From Microbacterium nanhaiense (lineage in GTDB: Bacteria > Actinomycetota > Actinomycetes > Actinomycetales > Microbacteriaceae): 64,000 bases of DNA. Location: contig NZ_BMMQ01000001.1 in assembly GCF_014646015.1 (NCBI RefSeq), positions 124,001 to 188,000 of the forward strand, read 5' to 3'. This document shows, piece by piece, positions 30,736 to 39,881 of this stretch. The notes beneath the pieces are model-generated. The model was given only the letters and a program-made list of their open reading frames with translations, did no database searches and was not told where the DNA came from. Position 1 is the stretch's first letter. Each line of letters begins with the position of its first letter. The position numbers and the translations under genes are program-made.

Positions 30736-31886
30736 AGAGAAGACCCTACCGAGTCGGTGCTCCGACCCCGGTGAGATGCGACGGCGTCCGCGAGAGCCGA
30801 CGCGACGGAGGAGAGCTCCGTTCCGTTCGCCGCGAGGGAGAAGCGAATCGCGGTCCGGGCCAGATCGTCGTCGATGCCGAGCGCGAGGAGAACGTGAGAG
30901 GCGTCCTCGCTCGCGGAGGAGCACGCGGATCCGCTCGACGCGAGGACGCCGCGCCGCTCGAGATCCGTGAGCACCGTCTCGCCGTTCGCGCCCGCGATCG
31001 TGAAACTGGCGATGTGCGGCAGGCGGCGCGATGGATGCCCCGTGAGAACGGCGCCGGGCACGAGGGCGAGCACCCGCGCGACGAACTCGTCGCGGATCCG
31101 CTCGACGTGCCGCGCGGCCGAGGCCCGCTCCGCTTCCGCGAGTTCGAGCGCGGTCGCGAGCGCGACGGCACCGGCGACCGATTCGGTGCCGGCTCGGCGC
31201 CCGCGCTCCTGACCCCCGCCGTGGAAGAGCGGTTCGAGCGGGATGCGCGCGGGCGCGATGAGCGCCCCCGTACCCTTCGGCGTGCCGATCTTGTGCCCGG
31301 AGACCGCGAGCGAGCTCCTCGGGAACGAGAGCGGAAGCCACCCGGCGGCCTGCACGGCATCGATATGGAGGGGAACGCCCCTGCGCTCGCAGACGCGCTC
31401 GATGTCGAGAATGGGCTGAACCGTCCCGACCTCGTTATTGGCGTACCCGACCGCGACGAGCGCGGTGTCGTCGCGGATGGCTGCGTCGACGCGGTCCGGG
31501 TCGACGAGACCGTGGCAGTCGACGGGCAGCACCGTCGACGAGAACCCGTGGATCCGCTCGAGCGCGCGCGCCGAGCCGAGCACGCTCGAGTGCTCGATGG
31601 CGCTCGTGACGACGTGCCGGGCGCCGCGCGCGAGCGCCGCCGCCACCGCGATGCCCTTGATGCCGAGGTTGTTCGCCTCGGTGCCGCCCGATGTGAAGAC
31701 CACGTCGTGCGTCCGCGCCCCGACGACACGAGCGACGCGGCGCCGGGCATCATCCAGCGCGGCGCGCGCGCGCTCGCCCGCACCGTGCACGCTCGACGGG
31801 TTACCGAACTCGCTCGTCAGATGGGGCGTCATGGCGACGAGCACCTCGCGCCGAACGGGGGCGCTCGCCGCGTGGTCGAGGTACAT
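30732..31886 (-). CDS. Cysteine desulfurase, NifS/IscS type, of the nad operon
   Basis: A 384-aa PLP enzyme that takes sulfur from cysteine. It shows 'MYLDHAASAPVRREV' at the N-terminus, 'FTSGGTEANNLGIKG', and the PLP lysine in 'VSGHKIGTPKGTGALI'; the catalytic Cys lies in 'ASSGSACSSASEDASHVL'. Placement behind nadC and with nadA, an Fe-S enzyme, suggests it builds the [4Fe-4S] cluster of quinolinate synthase, as NifS-like proteins of nad operons do in other bacteria. Its ATG overlaps the nadC stop by one base (TGATG). Confidence 0.85.
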   Translation of the reverse strand: MYLDHAASAPVRREVLVAMTPHLTSEFGNPSSVHGAGERARAALDDARRRVARVVGARTHDVVFTSGGTEANNLGIKGIAVAAALARGARHVVTSAIEHSSVLGSARALERIHGFSSTVLPVDCHGLVDPDRVDAAIRDDTALVAVGYANNEVGTVQPILDIERVCERRGVPLHIDAVQAAGWLPLSFPRSSLAVSGHKIGTPKGTGALIAPARIPLEPLFHGGGQERGRRAGTESVAGAVALATALELAEAERASAARHVERIRDEFVARVLALVPGAVLTGHPSRRLPHIASFTIAGANGETVLTDLERRGVLASSGSACSSASEDASHVLLALGIDDDLARTAIRFSLAANGTELSSVASALADAVASHRGRSTDSVGSSL

Positions 31887-32731
31887 CAGGCATCCAGCGC
31901 GATGTCGAGGCCGAGATCGATGGCCCGGGCGCCGTGGGTGAGCGCGCCCACCGAGATGACGTCGACCCCCGTCGAGGCGATGTCGGCCACGGTGTCGAGG
32001 CTGACGCCGCCCGACGCCTCCACGACGGCGCGTCCCGCGATCATCCGCACACCTTCGCGCAGGTCCGGGAGGGAGAAATTGTCGAGCATGATCGTGTCGA
32101 CGTCCGCCGCCAGAACGGCCGCTATCTGATCGAGGCGATCGACCTCGACCTCGATGTGCACGGTGTGGGGGAGCCGCGCCCGCGCATCACGGAGCGCACC
32201 CGTGAGGTCGTCGCCGACGAGCGCCAGGTGGTTGTCCTTCGCCATCACGGCATCGGAGAGCGAGAAGCGGTGATTATGCCCGCCGCCCGCGACGACCGCG
32301 TGCCGCTCGAGGGCGCGCAGCCCCGGGGTGGTCTTGCGCGTGTCGGCGATGCGTGCGTGCGTGCCGCGCACCGCCGCAACGTAGCGGTCGGTCAGGGTCG
32401 ACACACCGGTCATCCGCTGCGTGAGGTTCAGCGCGACGCGCTCTGCGGTGAGCACCGCGCGGGCCGGTCCCGTCACCCGGGCGAGCCGGTCGCCGGGCGC
32501 GAAGCGGGATCCGTCTTCGGAGAGGAAGTCGACGCGGATCGTCTGATCCGTTGCGGCGAAGGCGGTGGCGAACACGCGACCCCCGCTGAAGACACCGGCC
32601 TCGCGCGCGACGAGCTCGGCCGTGGCGGTCGCGGTCGCGGGGATCAGGGTCTCGCTCGTGAGGTCGCCCCAGGGGGCGTCCTCGTCGAGGGCGAACCGCA
32701 CGACGCGGTCGATGGCGGCCTGGGTCAGCAT
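31886..32731 (-). CDS. nadC: Nicotinate-nucleotide pyrophosphorylase (carboxylating)
   Basis: A 281-aa quinolinate phosphoribosyltransferase: it converts quinolinate plus PRPP to nicotinate mononucleotide, CO2 and pyrophosphate. Typical blocks are 'EDAPWGDLTSETLIP' near the start, 'ALNLTQRMTGVSTLTDRYV', the substrate loop 'ADTRKTTPGLRALERHAVVAGGGHNHR', 'IEVEVDRLDQI' and 'VEASGGVSLDTV'. ATG 32731 is preceded by GAGGTC-type purines and is the first start giving the normal family length. Third gene of the nad operon. Confidence 0.9.
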   Translation of the reverse strand: MLTQAAIDRVVRFALDEDAPWGDLTSETLIPATATATAELVAREAGVFSGGRVFATAFAATDQTIRVDFLSEDGSRFAPGDRLARVTGPARAVLTAERVALNLTQRMTGVSTLTDRYVAAVRGTHARIADTRKTTPGLRALERHAVVAGGGHNHRFSLSDAVMAKDNHLALVGDDLTGALRDARARLPHTVHIEVEVDRLDQIAAVLAADVDTIMLDNFSLPDLREGVRMIAGRAVVEASGGVSLDTVADIASTGVDVISVGALTHGARAIDLGLDIALDA

Positions 32732-32769
32732 GGGAGGTCTCCTGAGGGGTGTGGTCGTCGGCGAACGTC

Positions 32770-34284
32770 TTAGGCGGCGACGCGGGCCGGGGTGGCGTCC
32801 GAGCGGTGGTGGGCGCCGACGGATTCGGTGCGGGCGCGGGCCGCGCGCACGATCTCGCGCGACACGATCAGCAGGTTCCGTGTTTCGATGCCGACGGCAT
32901 CCGCCGTCTCGGGCAGGTCCCGGATCCACCCATCGATACGGCCTGCGGCACGGGCGAGGCCGGCCTCGGTGCGCCTGAGCCCCGCCTCGCGCCACATCAG
33001 CTCGGGCAACTCCCCGCGTACATGACGACGCAGATTTTGGTATGAGTTCGGCCGGACACCGGTTTCTGGTTCCTCTGCCGGAAATTCTTGCGTCGTTGTG
33101 TACGGCGGTGCGGGGGTGAGTGCCGCGCTTTCACCGGCGCGTGCACCGAAGACGGCGCCCTCGAGGAGCGAGTTGGATGCCAGTCGATTCGCCCCGTGGA
33201 CGCCCGTGTGCGCGACCTCGCCGGCGGCGTAGAGCCCCGTGATGGTCGTGCGTCCGTCCAGGTCGGTGACGACTCCGCCCATCAGGTAGTGCGCCGCGGG
33301 GGCGACGGGGATGGGCTCGCGCACCCAGTCGAGCCCGCGTTCCCGCACGGCGCGGTCGATCGTGGGGAAGCGGGTGCGGAGCGTGGATCCGAGTCCGGTG
33401 GCGTCGAGCATGACGGGGCGGCCGCCCTGCCGCGCCATCACCTCGTCGATCGCACGGGCGACGACATCGCGCGGCGCCAGCTCGGCATCCGGATGCGCGT
33501 CGACGCAGAATCGCCTGCCGGTCTCGTCGAGCAGCACCGCGCCCTCGCCGCGCACCGCCTCCGAGACGAGGAACGGCTCGCCCGCGGCCAACACGGTCGG
33601 GTGGAACTGCACGAATTCCAGCCCCGCGACCTCGGCGCCCGCGCGGATCGCCGCCGCGATTCCGTCGCCCGTCGCAACGGCGGGGTTCGTGGTGCGGGCG
33701 AACACCCGCCCGGCACCGCCCGTCGCGAGGATCACCGCGTCCGCCCGTTCCGCGCGCACCTCGCCCGTCGGGCCGAGCAAGCGCGCGCCGGCGACGCGCG
33801 CGGAGTCGTTCGCGAGCACGAGGTCCGTCAGCATCGTGTGTTCGCGCACCTCGATTCCTGCCGCTCGCACGGCCGCGACGAGCGCGCGCTGGATCTCCGC
33901 GCCGGTCGCATCGCCGCCGGCGTGGAGGATCCGCGGATACGAGTGCGCTCCCTCGAGGCCGCGCTCGAGGCGCCCGGCTCCGTCGCGGTCGAAGCGCACG
34001 CCGCAGTCGATCAGCCACGCGATCGCCTCCGTGCCGCCGGTGACGAGCGCGCGCACCGCGGCCGGATCCGCGAGCCCCGCCGCGGCCCGCATCGTGTCGG
34101 TCTCGTGGTCGGCGTGGGCGTCATCGGGAAAGACGACCCCCGCGATCCCGCCCTGCGCGTGCGTCGTGTTCGCATCGGTGATGCGGGCCTTCGTGACGAT
34201 CGTCGCCTCGGCCCCGGCCGCCCGCGCCGCGAGCGCCGCCGTCAAGCCGGCGATGCCGCTGCCGATGACGAGGACGCGATTCAC
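32770..34284 (-). CDS. nadB: L-aspartate oxidase
   Basis: A 504-aa FAD enzyme that oxidises aspartate to iminoaspartate. It has the FAD-binding 'VLVIGSGIAGLTAALAA' at the start, 'NTTHAQGGIAGVV', 'HSYPRILHAGGDATG', the catalytic region 'VLLDETGRRFCVDAHPDAELAPRDVVARAI' and 'GEVAHTGVHGANRLASNSLLEGAVFG'. GTG 34284 overlaps the nadA stop by four bases. Much longer open frames upstream in the same frame are antisense-like shadows of nadA. Confidence 0.92.
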   Translation of the reverse strand: MNRVLVIGSGIAGLTAALAARAAGAEATIVTKARITDANTTHAQGGIAGVVFPDDAHADHETDTMRAAAGLADPAAVRALVTGGTEAIAWLIDCGVRFDRDGAGRLERGLEGAHSYPRILHAGGDATGAEIQRALVAAVRAAGIEVREHTMLTDLVLANDSARVAGARLLGPTGEVRAERADAVILATGGAGRVFARTTNPAVATGDGIAAAIRAGAEVAGLEFVQFHPTVLAAGEPFLVSEAVRGEGAVLLDETGRRFCVDAHPDAELAPRDVVARAIDEVMARQGGRPVMLDATGLGSTLRTRFPTIDRAVRERGLDWVREPIPVAPAAHYLMGGVVTDLDGRTTITGLYAAGEVAHTGVHGANRLASNSLLEGAVFGARAGESAALTPAPPYTTTQEFPAEEPETGVRPNSYQNLRRHVRGELPELMWREAGLRRTEAGLARAAGRIDGWIRDLPETADAVGIETRNLLIVSREIVRAARARTESVGAHHRSDATPARVAA

Positions 34285-35570
34285 GGCGTCGCCGCCAGCA
34301 TGCGGTCGAGGGCGACGCGCGCGGGGCCCGCGACGTCGGGCGAGACGGTGATGCGGTTCACGGTGCGCCCCGCGACGAGCTCCTCCAGCACCCACGCGAG
34401 ATAGGCGGGGTGGATTCGGTACATCGTCGAGCACGGGCACACAACCGGGTCGAGGCAGAAGATCGTGTGCTGCGGGTGCTGGGCGGCCAGGCGCTGCACG
34501 AGGTTGATCTCGGTGCCGATGGCGAAGGTCGTGGGCTCCGTGGCGCCCTCGATCGCGCGGCGGATCACGTCGGTGGATCCGGATTCGTCGGCGGCGTCGA
34601 CGACCGCCATGGGGCACTCGGGGTGCACGATCACGCGCACGCCCGGGTGCTCGGAACGGGCCTGCGCGATCTGCTCGACCGTGAAGCGGCGGTGCACCGA
34701 GCAGAACCCGTGCCAGAGGATCACGCGGGATCCTTGGAGATCCGCCGGCGCGGATCCGCCGAGCGGGCGCCGCGGGTTCCACATCGGCATCTGCTCGAGC
34801 GGCACGCCCATCGCCTTCGCGGTGTTTCGGCCCAGGTGCTGGTCGGGGAAGAACAGCACGCGGCGCCCCCGGGCGAACGCCCACTCGAGCACCGTGCGGG
34901 CGTTCGACGAGGTGCACACGATGCCGCCGTGGCGACCCACGAAGCCCTTGATCGCGGCGGAGGAGTTCATGTAGGTCACCGGAACGACGGGTACGAGGCC
35001 GTCCTCGTCGGGCTCGTCGAGCGGGCCGAGGACATCCTCCAATTGCTCCCAGCACTCCTCGACCTCGTCGATCGATGCCATGTCGGCCATTGAGCACCCG
35101 GCGCCGAGGTTGGGGAGGATCACGTTCTGCCCGGCGCCCGAGAGCAGGTCGGCCGTCTCGGCCATGAAGTGCACACCGCAGAACACGATCGCCTCGGCGT
35201 TCGGGTGCTCGGTGGCGGCGCGGGCGAGCTGGAAGGAATCTCCGACGTAATCGGCGTGCTGCACGATCTCGTCGCGCTGGTAGAAGTGTCCGAGAACGAC
35301 GACGCGCTCGCCGAGGGTCTCGCGGGCGGCGCGGATCCGCCCGTGGAGTTCGTCGTCGCCCGCATCGCGGTACTCCGCGGGGATCTCGCCCTGCGCGGGG
35401 GAGAGCACAGGGAACGGGTCGGACGAGGAGGAACCGGGGCCGTAGCCCGGAACATCGTCGAAGGTCCACGGCGCCGAGGCGAGGTCGGTCTCGCAGGCGC
35501 CGGACGGATCCGCGGCGATCGCGCGGGCGACGGACGGGTCGCGTTCGAGGGTGATCCGTGTGGCGGGCAT
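34281..35570 (-). CDS. nadA: Quinolinate synthase
   Basis: A 429-aa [4Fe-4S] enzyme that condenses iminoaspartate and dihydroxyacetone phosphate to quinolinate. Cluster cysteines are visible in 'VFCGVHFMAETADLL', 'LGAGCSMADMA' and 'CLDPVVCPCSTMYRI'; 'GHFYQRDEIVQHADYVGDSFQLA' is the substrate-binding start. It is the long actinobacterial form with a 70-residue N-terminal extension. First gene of the operon, divergent from the thiamine gene across 173 bases that hold its promoter, a candidate operator and the TPP riboswitch. ATG follows GGAGGAGAGTC. Confidence 0.92.
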   Translation of the reverse strand: MPATRITLERDPSVARAIAADPSGACETDLASAPWTFDDVPGYGPGSSSSDPFPVLSPAQGEIPAEYRDAGDDELHGRIRAARETLGERVVVLGHFYQRDEIVQHADYVGDSFQLARAATEHPNAEAIVFCGVHFMAETADLLSGAGQNVILPNLGAGCSMADMASIDEVEECWEQLEDVLGPLDEPDEDGLVPVVPVTYMNSSAAIKGFVGRHGGIVCTSSNARTVLEWAFARGRRVLFFPDQHLGRNTAKAMGVPLEQMPMWNPRRPLGGSAPADLQGSRVILWHGFCSVHRRFTVEQIAQARSEHPGVRVIVHPECPMAVVDAADESGSTDVIRRAIEGATEPTTFAIGTEINLVQRLAAQHPQHTIFCLDPVVCPCSTMYRIHPAYLAWVLEELVAGRTVNRITVSPDVAGPARVALDRMLAATP

Positions 35571-35623
35571 GACTCTCCTCCGGCGGTTAAGGTTGAAGTG
35601 ACCAGAAGACTACACCATCTAAA

Positions 35624-35636
35624 GGTCAGTACGACC
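35624..35636. promoter_or_regulatory. Inverted repeat upstream of nadA, candidate NrtR operator
   Basis: GGTC-AGTAC-GACC forms an inverted repeat in the nadA upstream region, 54 bases from the ATG. Position fits repression of the nad operon by its own nrtR gene product. Assignment is inference; the exact NrtR motif of this genus is not known to me. Confidence 0.35.
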
Positions 35637-35661
35637 ATAAGTAAATCCGCTAGTCTCGATC

Positions 35662-35740
35662 GAGAAGACACGGGGTGTCCCCACCGGGGACTGAGAACAC
35701 ACCCGAAGAACCTGATCTCGTTCATGCGAGCGGAGGGATG
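35662..35740 (+). ncRNA. TPP riboswitch (THI element)
   Basis: All conserved blocks of the thiamine pyrophosphate riboswitch are present in order: ACACGGGGTG (from 35669), CTGAGA at 35691-35696, ACCC, GAACCTGATCT from 35708, then a short GC-poor hairpin and AGCGGAGGGA (35729-35738). The last block contains the GGAGGG that serves as ribosome site for the ATG at 35744, so ligand binding would hide the ribosome site directly. It controls the ThiE-ThiD-TenA fusion gene. Confidence 0.93.
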
Positions 35741-35743
35741 TCG

Positions 35744-37882
35744 ATGTTCGACACTGCACTGAAGCCTGTCCACCCGATCGATCTGCGCACCTATCTGGTC
35801 GCCGACATGGCGACGATCGGCGCGGGTGACGTCGTCCGGATCATCGACGAGGCCGTTGCCGGCGGCGCGACGACCGTGCAGATCCGCGGCAAGCAACTGG
35901 GGGACGCCGAGCTACTCCGCATCGTCACGGCGGTCGCCGATCGGCTCGACGGCCGAGCGACGCTGCTCGTCAACGATCGCGTCGACGTCTATCTCGCGGC
36001 GCGCGAGGCGGGCGCCGCCGTGCACGGCGTGCACATCGGACAGAGCGATGGCGGAGCCGAGGCCGTGCGCGAGCGCATCGGCGTGCACGCCGTGCTGGGC
36101 CTGAGCGCCGCGGCGCCCGAGCACCTCGCCGAGGCCGCGGCTCTTCCTCCCGGCGTCGTCGATTACCTCGGAGTCGGGGCCGTGCGCGCCACCCCCACGA
36201 AGCCCGACGCCCCGGAGCCGCTCGGCTGGGATGGCCTCGCACACGCGATCGCTCTGGCAGGCGACCTGCCGTGCGTCGCGATCGGCGGGGTGGGCCCGGG
36301 CGACGCCCGCGATGCGCGCGCGGCGGGAGCGGCGGGTCTCGCGGTCGTTCGCGCGATCTGCGCGGCGGCGGATCCGCGCGCGGCCGCCCGCGCGCTCCGC
36401 GAGGAGTGGGATCGCGGACGCACCCCGAACGTGCTCTCGATTGCCGGATCCGACCCGTCCGGCGGCGCGGGGATCCAGGCCGATTTGAAGTCGATCCAGG
36501 CGACGGGCGGCTACGGCATGGCGGCCGTCACGGCGCTCACGGCGCAGAACACCCGCGGAGTCACCGGCGTGCATGTGCCGCCGGTGGCCTTCCTGCGGGA
36601 TCAGCTCGAGGCGCTCTCGGAGGACGTGCGGATCGACGCGGTCAAGATCGGCATGCTTGCAAACGCCTCCGTCATCGAGGCCGTCGCGTCATGGATCGCC
36701 GGGCTCGCCTCCCGGCCCGCCGTGGTGCTCGACCCGGTCATGATCGCCACGAGCGGTGACCGCCTGCTGGACGCGGACGCGTCGCGCGCGCTCGACGCCC
36801 TCATCGCGCTCGCCGATGTCATCACCCCGAACCTGTCCGAGCTCGCCGCGCTCGTCTCGGGGGAGGTCGCGGGCTCGTGGGAGGCGGCGCTCGAGCAGGC
36901 GCGCACGCTCGCCGCGCGGCACGGCGTGCTCGTGCTCGCCAAGGGCGGCCACCTCGAGGGCGACACGGCACCCGATGCGCTCGTCTCGGCCGCGGGCGTC
37001 GTCGCGTCGTTCGAGAGTCCTCGTATCGATACGGCGAACACGCACGGCACCGGTTGCTCGCTCTCGTCGGCGCTCGCGACGATCTATGCGCGCGAGGCCG
37101 CGGATCCCGTGGCGGGCGAGCCGGACACGGACGCCTGGGCGTGGTCGGCGCGGCTCGCGCACGAGTGGATCCACGGCGCGATCCTCGCGGCGGATGGCCT
37201 CGACGTGGGGCAGGGCAACGGGCCTCTCGACCACTCCTATTCTGCGCGGGCCGGGCTCGTCGCCCCGCGGCGCGATGCCGAACTCGATGCGTGGTGGGGC
37301 GACATCGTCCCCATCGTCGACGGCATCCACGGCGACGACTTCGTGAAGAGCCTCGGAGAGGGGACGCTCGACGCCGCGCGCTTCGAGACCTACATCGCGC
37401 AGGACTCGGTGTATCTCTTCGCGTATTCCGAGCTGCTGGCGCGCGCGGGGGAGCTCTCGACCGATCCCGCGGAGAAGGCCTTCTGGCGTGCATCGGCCGA
37501 GGCGGCGATCGCGACGGAAATGGAACTGCATCGTTCGCGCGGCGCGGGGGAGCGGGTGCCGGCATCGCGTGAGACGGCGCGCTACCTCGCGCACCTGGAT
37601 CGCTCGAGCGGCGAGCATGCCGTGCTGGTCGCGGCGTTGCTGCCGTGCTTCTGGATCTATGAGCAGGTCGGCCTGACGCTTGCGGCGAAGAACCACGATG
37701 GGCACCCCTTCGGCGACTGGCTGTCCACCTACGGTTCGCCGGAGTTCACGGAATCGACGCAGCAGGCGATCGCCCTCGTCCAGCGCGCGGCGCGCCGCGC
37801 CGACGACGCGACGCTCGCCCGCATGCGTCAGGCATTCGTGCTCTCCTCCCGCCACGAGCGCGCCTTCTTCGCCCAGGCATAG
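35744..37882 (+). CDS. Trifunctional ThiE-ThiD-TenA fusion
   Basis: A 712-aa three-domain thiamine enzyme. Residues about 1-210: ThiE thiamine-phosphate synthase ('TYLVADMATIGAGDVVRIIDEAVAGGATTVQIRGK', 'GVGAVRATPTKPDAPEPLGW'). About 225-490: ThiD hydroxymethylpyrimidine (phosphate) kinase ('LSIAGSDPSGGAGIQADLKSIQA', 'VLDPVMIATSGDRLL', 'NTHGTGCSLSSALA'). About 513-712: TenA aminopyrimidine hydrolase ('SLGEGTLDAARFETYIAQDSVYLFAYSELLARA'). ATG 35744 is preferred to ATG 35738 because the GGAGGG of the riboswitch lies six bases before it. It joins pyrimidine salvage, kinase and coupling steps in one chain. Confidence 0.92.
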   Translation: MFDTALKPVHPIDLRTYLVADMATIGAGDVVRIIDEAVAGGATTVQIRGKQLGDAELLRIVTAVADRLDGRATLLVNDRVDVYLAAREAGAAVHGVHIGQSDGGAEAVRERIGVHAVLGLSAAAPEHLAEAAALPPGVVDYLGVGAVRATPTKPDAPEPLGWDGLAHAIALAGDLPCVAIGGVGPGDARDARAAGAAGLAVVRAICAAADPRAAARALREEWDRGRTPNVLSIAGSDPSGGAGIQADLKSIQATGGYGMAAVTALTAQNTRGVTGVHVPPVAFLRDQLEALSEDVRIDAVKIGMLANASVIEAVASWIAGLASRPAVVLDPVMIATSGDRLLDADASRALDALIALADVITPNLSELAALVSGEVAGSWEAALEQARTLAARHGVLVLAKGGHLEGDTAPDALVSAAGVVASFESPRIDTANTHGTGCSLSSALATIYAREAADPVAGEPDTDAWAWSARLAHEWIHGAILAADGLDVGQGNGPLDHSYSARAGLVAPRRDAELDAWWGDIVPIVDGIHGDDFVKSLGEGTLDAARFETYIAQDSVYLFAYSELLARAGELSTDPAEKAFWRASAEAAIATEMELHRSRGAGERVPASRETARYLAHLDRSSGEHAVLVAALLPCFWIYEQVGLTLAAKNHDGHPFGDWLSTYGSPEFTESTQQAIALVQRAARRADDATLARMRQAFVLSSRHERAFFAQA

Positions 37883-37890
37883 CTCGGCGC

Positions 37891-37937
37891 TTCCGCACGT
37901 CTCCGCGCGTCGCGGACGACGCGTGGAGACGGCGGAA
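37891..37937 (+). terminator. Long hairpin downstream of the thiamine gene
   Basis: Arms at 37891-37911 and 37918-37937 pair almost completely, with one bulge and one mismatch, around a six-base loop. No T-run. It ends nine bases before the promoter of the next gene. Confidence 0.55.
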
Positions 37938-37963
37938 CGGTGCCGGCAAGTAGGCTCGAGCGC

Positions 37964-38437
37964 ATGGCTACCCCTGATTTCATCCTTCGGTTGCGCGAGA
38001 AGATCGGGCGCGAATTGCTGTGGCTCACGGGGGTGACGGCGATCGTCGTGAAGGATGATGCGGTCCTGCTCGTCGAGCGCGCCGACAACGGGCGGATCAC
38101 GCCCGTCACGGGAATCGTGGATCCGGGTGAGCAGCCCGCCGTCGCCGCCGAGCGGGAGATCCTCGAGGAGGCGGGGATCGTCGCGGAGGCCGAGGCGCTC
38201 GTCTGGGTGCACTCGCTGCCGCCCCAGACCTTCATCAACGGCGACCGCGCGCAGTTCATGGACATCGTGCTCCGCTGTCGCTGGGTGAGCGGGGATCCGC
38301 ACCCGGCCGACGGCGAGAACGTGCGCGCATGGTGGTGCCCGATCGACGAGCTGGACGACGCGGGCCTCGCCGGCGAGATGCCCGAGCGGATCCGCACGGC
38401 ACTGGAATACGACGGAACGGCACGGTTCGAGCGATGA
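37964..38437 (+). CDS. Nudix hydrolase (first of a tandem pair)
   Basis: A 157-aa Nudix enzyme with an intact box: 'GIVDPGEQPAVAAEREILEEAGI' matches Gx5Ex7REUxEExGU. The N-terminal helix 'FILRLREKIGRELLWLTGVTAIV' precedes the fold. It should cleave a nucleoside diphosphate derivative; substrate not readable. TAGGCT lies seven bases before ATG 37964 with no ribosome site, pointing to leaderless expression. It overlaps the next Nudix gene by four bases (ATGA). Confidence 0.85.
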   Translation: MATPDFILRLREKIGRELLWLTGVTAIVVKDDAVLLVERADNGRITPVTGIVDPGEQPAVAAEREILEEAGIVAEAEALVWVHSLPPQTFINGDRAQFMDIVLRCRWVSGDPHPADGENVRAWWCPIDELDDAGLAGEMPERIRTALEYDGTARFER

Positions 38438-38853
38438 TCGATCACGAGAACAGGCGGATCCACGTCAGCGCGGTCGTGCTGCGCCACCCCGAGACCGGCT
38501 GGATCCTCACGGTCCGCAAGCGCGGCACGAGCATGTTCATGCAGCCGGGCGGCAAGCCGGATCCGGGGGAGGGGCCGCTCGACACCGCGGTGCGCGAGAT
38601 CCGCGAGGAACTCCGCGTGGAGCTCGATCCCGATGCCATGCGGCTGCTCGGCGTCTACGAGGCGCCGGCCGCGAACGAGGGCGGCTACACCGTGGTCGGC
38701 ACCGTCTTCACCCACCCGCCCGTCGAGGTGACGGCGCCCGCGGCGGAGATCGAAGAGATCCGCTGGGTGGATCCGGATGCGCCTATGGCCGCGAATCTCG
38801 CGCCGTTGATGACGCACCACATCGTGCCCGCGCTGCGCGAACTCGAGCACTGA
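38434..38853 (+). CDS. Nudix hydrolase (second of a tandem pair)
   Basis: A 139-aa Nudix enzyme, box 'GKPDPGEGPLDTAVREIREEL' intact. It opens with 'RRIHVSAVVLRHPETGWILTVRKRGTSMFMQPGG', the form seen in (d)NTP-sanitising Nudix proteins. ATG overlaps the preceding stop. The two tandem genes share the fold but are only distantly alike, so this is a pair of different enzymes rather than a recent duplication. Confidence 0.85.
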   Translation: MIDHENRRIHVSAVVLRHPETGWILTVRKRGTSMFMQPGGKPDPGEGPLDTAVREIREELRVELDPDAMRLLGVYEAPAANEGGYTVVGTVFTHPPVEVTAPAAEIEEIRWVDPDAPMAANLAPLMTHHIVPALRELEH

Positions 38854-38913
38854 GCGGGCACGCCTCCTCGTCGCCGATCCGAACCACACGTGACGGCGCG
38901 GGGTCCGACGGGC

Positions 38914-39660
38914 TCAGGGCAGGTAGGGCGCGGCGAGCGGGTACCCCACGAAGGCGATGATGTCGATCAGCGTGTGGGCGATGACGAGCGGCATGACGCG
39001 GCGCCACTTCAGGTATACCCAGCCGAACACGACGCCCATCACCATGTTTCCGAGCGCCATCGCGGGCCCCTGGTACAGGTGGTAGAGGCCGCGCAGAGCG
39101 GCGACTGCGAGGAGCACCTGCCACGGCCTCCAGATCGAGGTGAGCTTTTCGATGAGGTATCCGTTGAGGATCACCTCCTCGAGGAGCCCTGCGCGCAGGG
39201 CCGAGAAGAGCAGGAGGGGGATCGTCCACCAGGCGGCGTCGAGTTCGGACGCCTGCACCTGGAGGGTCAGGCCCGCCAAGCGGCTGATCGCATAGAGCGC
39301 GAGACCCGGGATCCCGATGGCGGCGAGGAGCGCAATGGCCGTGCCGAGGTCGCGTCCGAAACGCGAGAAGGTGAGGCCGATGCGGTCGAATGCGCGACGC
39401 GACGGCTCCCACAGCAAGTACAGCACGAGCGCGACGAGGGCGAGATCGAACGCGATATCGAGCACCCGGTACACGGCATCCCACAGCGCCTGGTCGGCGC
39501 GCGAGGGGTTGAGCGCGGTGGCCTGCTGCGACAACGGCGCCGTCATCAGCGACCGCACGAAGGACACGATCGAATACACCGCGGACTGGCCGATCGACAG
39601 CGCGAGAACGATGCCGACCTCCCAGAGGAGGCGCGCGCGGGATGGGGCGGAGGTAGTCAC
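38914..39660 (-). CDS. CPBP-family intramembrane protease
   Basis: A 248-aa membrane protein with about seven helices. The CPBP (Rce1-like, ABI) motifs are present: 'LLEEVILNGYLIEKL' (EE pair), 'AALRGLYHLYQGP' (His) and 'LVIAHTLIDIIAF' (His, Asp), so the putative metal or glutamate active site is intact. Such proteins cleave or bind membrane peptides; a role in immunity to peptides or in protein maturation is possible. It ends convergently with the Nudix pair. GTG start without a clear ribosome site. Confidence 0.8.
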   Translation of the reverse strand: MTTSAPSRARLLWEVGIVLALSIGQSAVYSIVSFVRSLMTAPLSQQATALNPSRADQALWDAVYRVLDIAFDLALVALVLYLLWEPSRRAFDRIGLTFSRFGRDLGTAIALLAAIGIPGLALYAISRLAGLTLQVQASELDAAWWTIPLLLFSALRAGLLEEVILNGYLIEKLTSIWRPWQVLLAVAALRGLYHLYQGPAMALGNMVMGVVFGWVYLKWRRVMPLVIAHTLIDIIAFVGYPLAAPYLP

Positions 39661-39786
39661 GCACGTCAGCGTGCCACAGCGATGTTATTTCCACCTGGAA
39701 CGCAGGAAGCGAGCGTAACCTTGAGCACAATGCGCAGCGCACAGCGATTTCTGAGTACTTCCTGAGCAGTCTGGTGGCATCGAACT

Positions 39787-39815
39787 TTGGTGGTTTCCTC
39801 TCGAGCGCATATAGT
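39787..39815 (+). promoter_or_regulatory. Promoter of the oligopeptide ABC operon
   Basis: TTGGTG (39787-39792), 17-base spacer, TATAGT (39810-39815), about 66 bases before the GTG of the binding protein. AAGGAG at 39871-39876 is the ribosome site. Confidence 0.6.
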
Positions 39816-39881
39816 CGCGTGGCAGTCTGCGACGTCGACCCCGATGTTCGGATGCACCCGTCTCTTTCTCAAGGAGTAACA

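Noticed and set aside
34285..35469. Upstream extension of the nadB frame to 899 aa
   Set aside because: The extra part is a frame shadow of nadA; nadB has a GTG start overlapping the nadA stop and the right family length.
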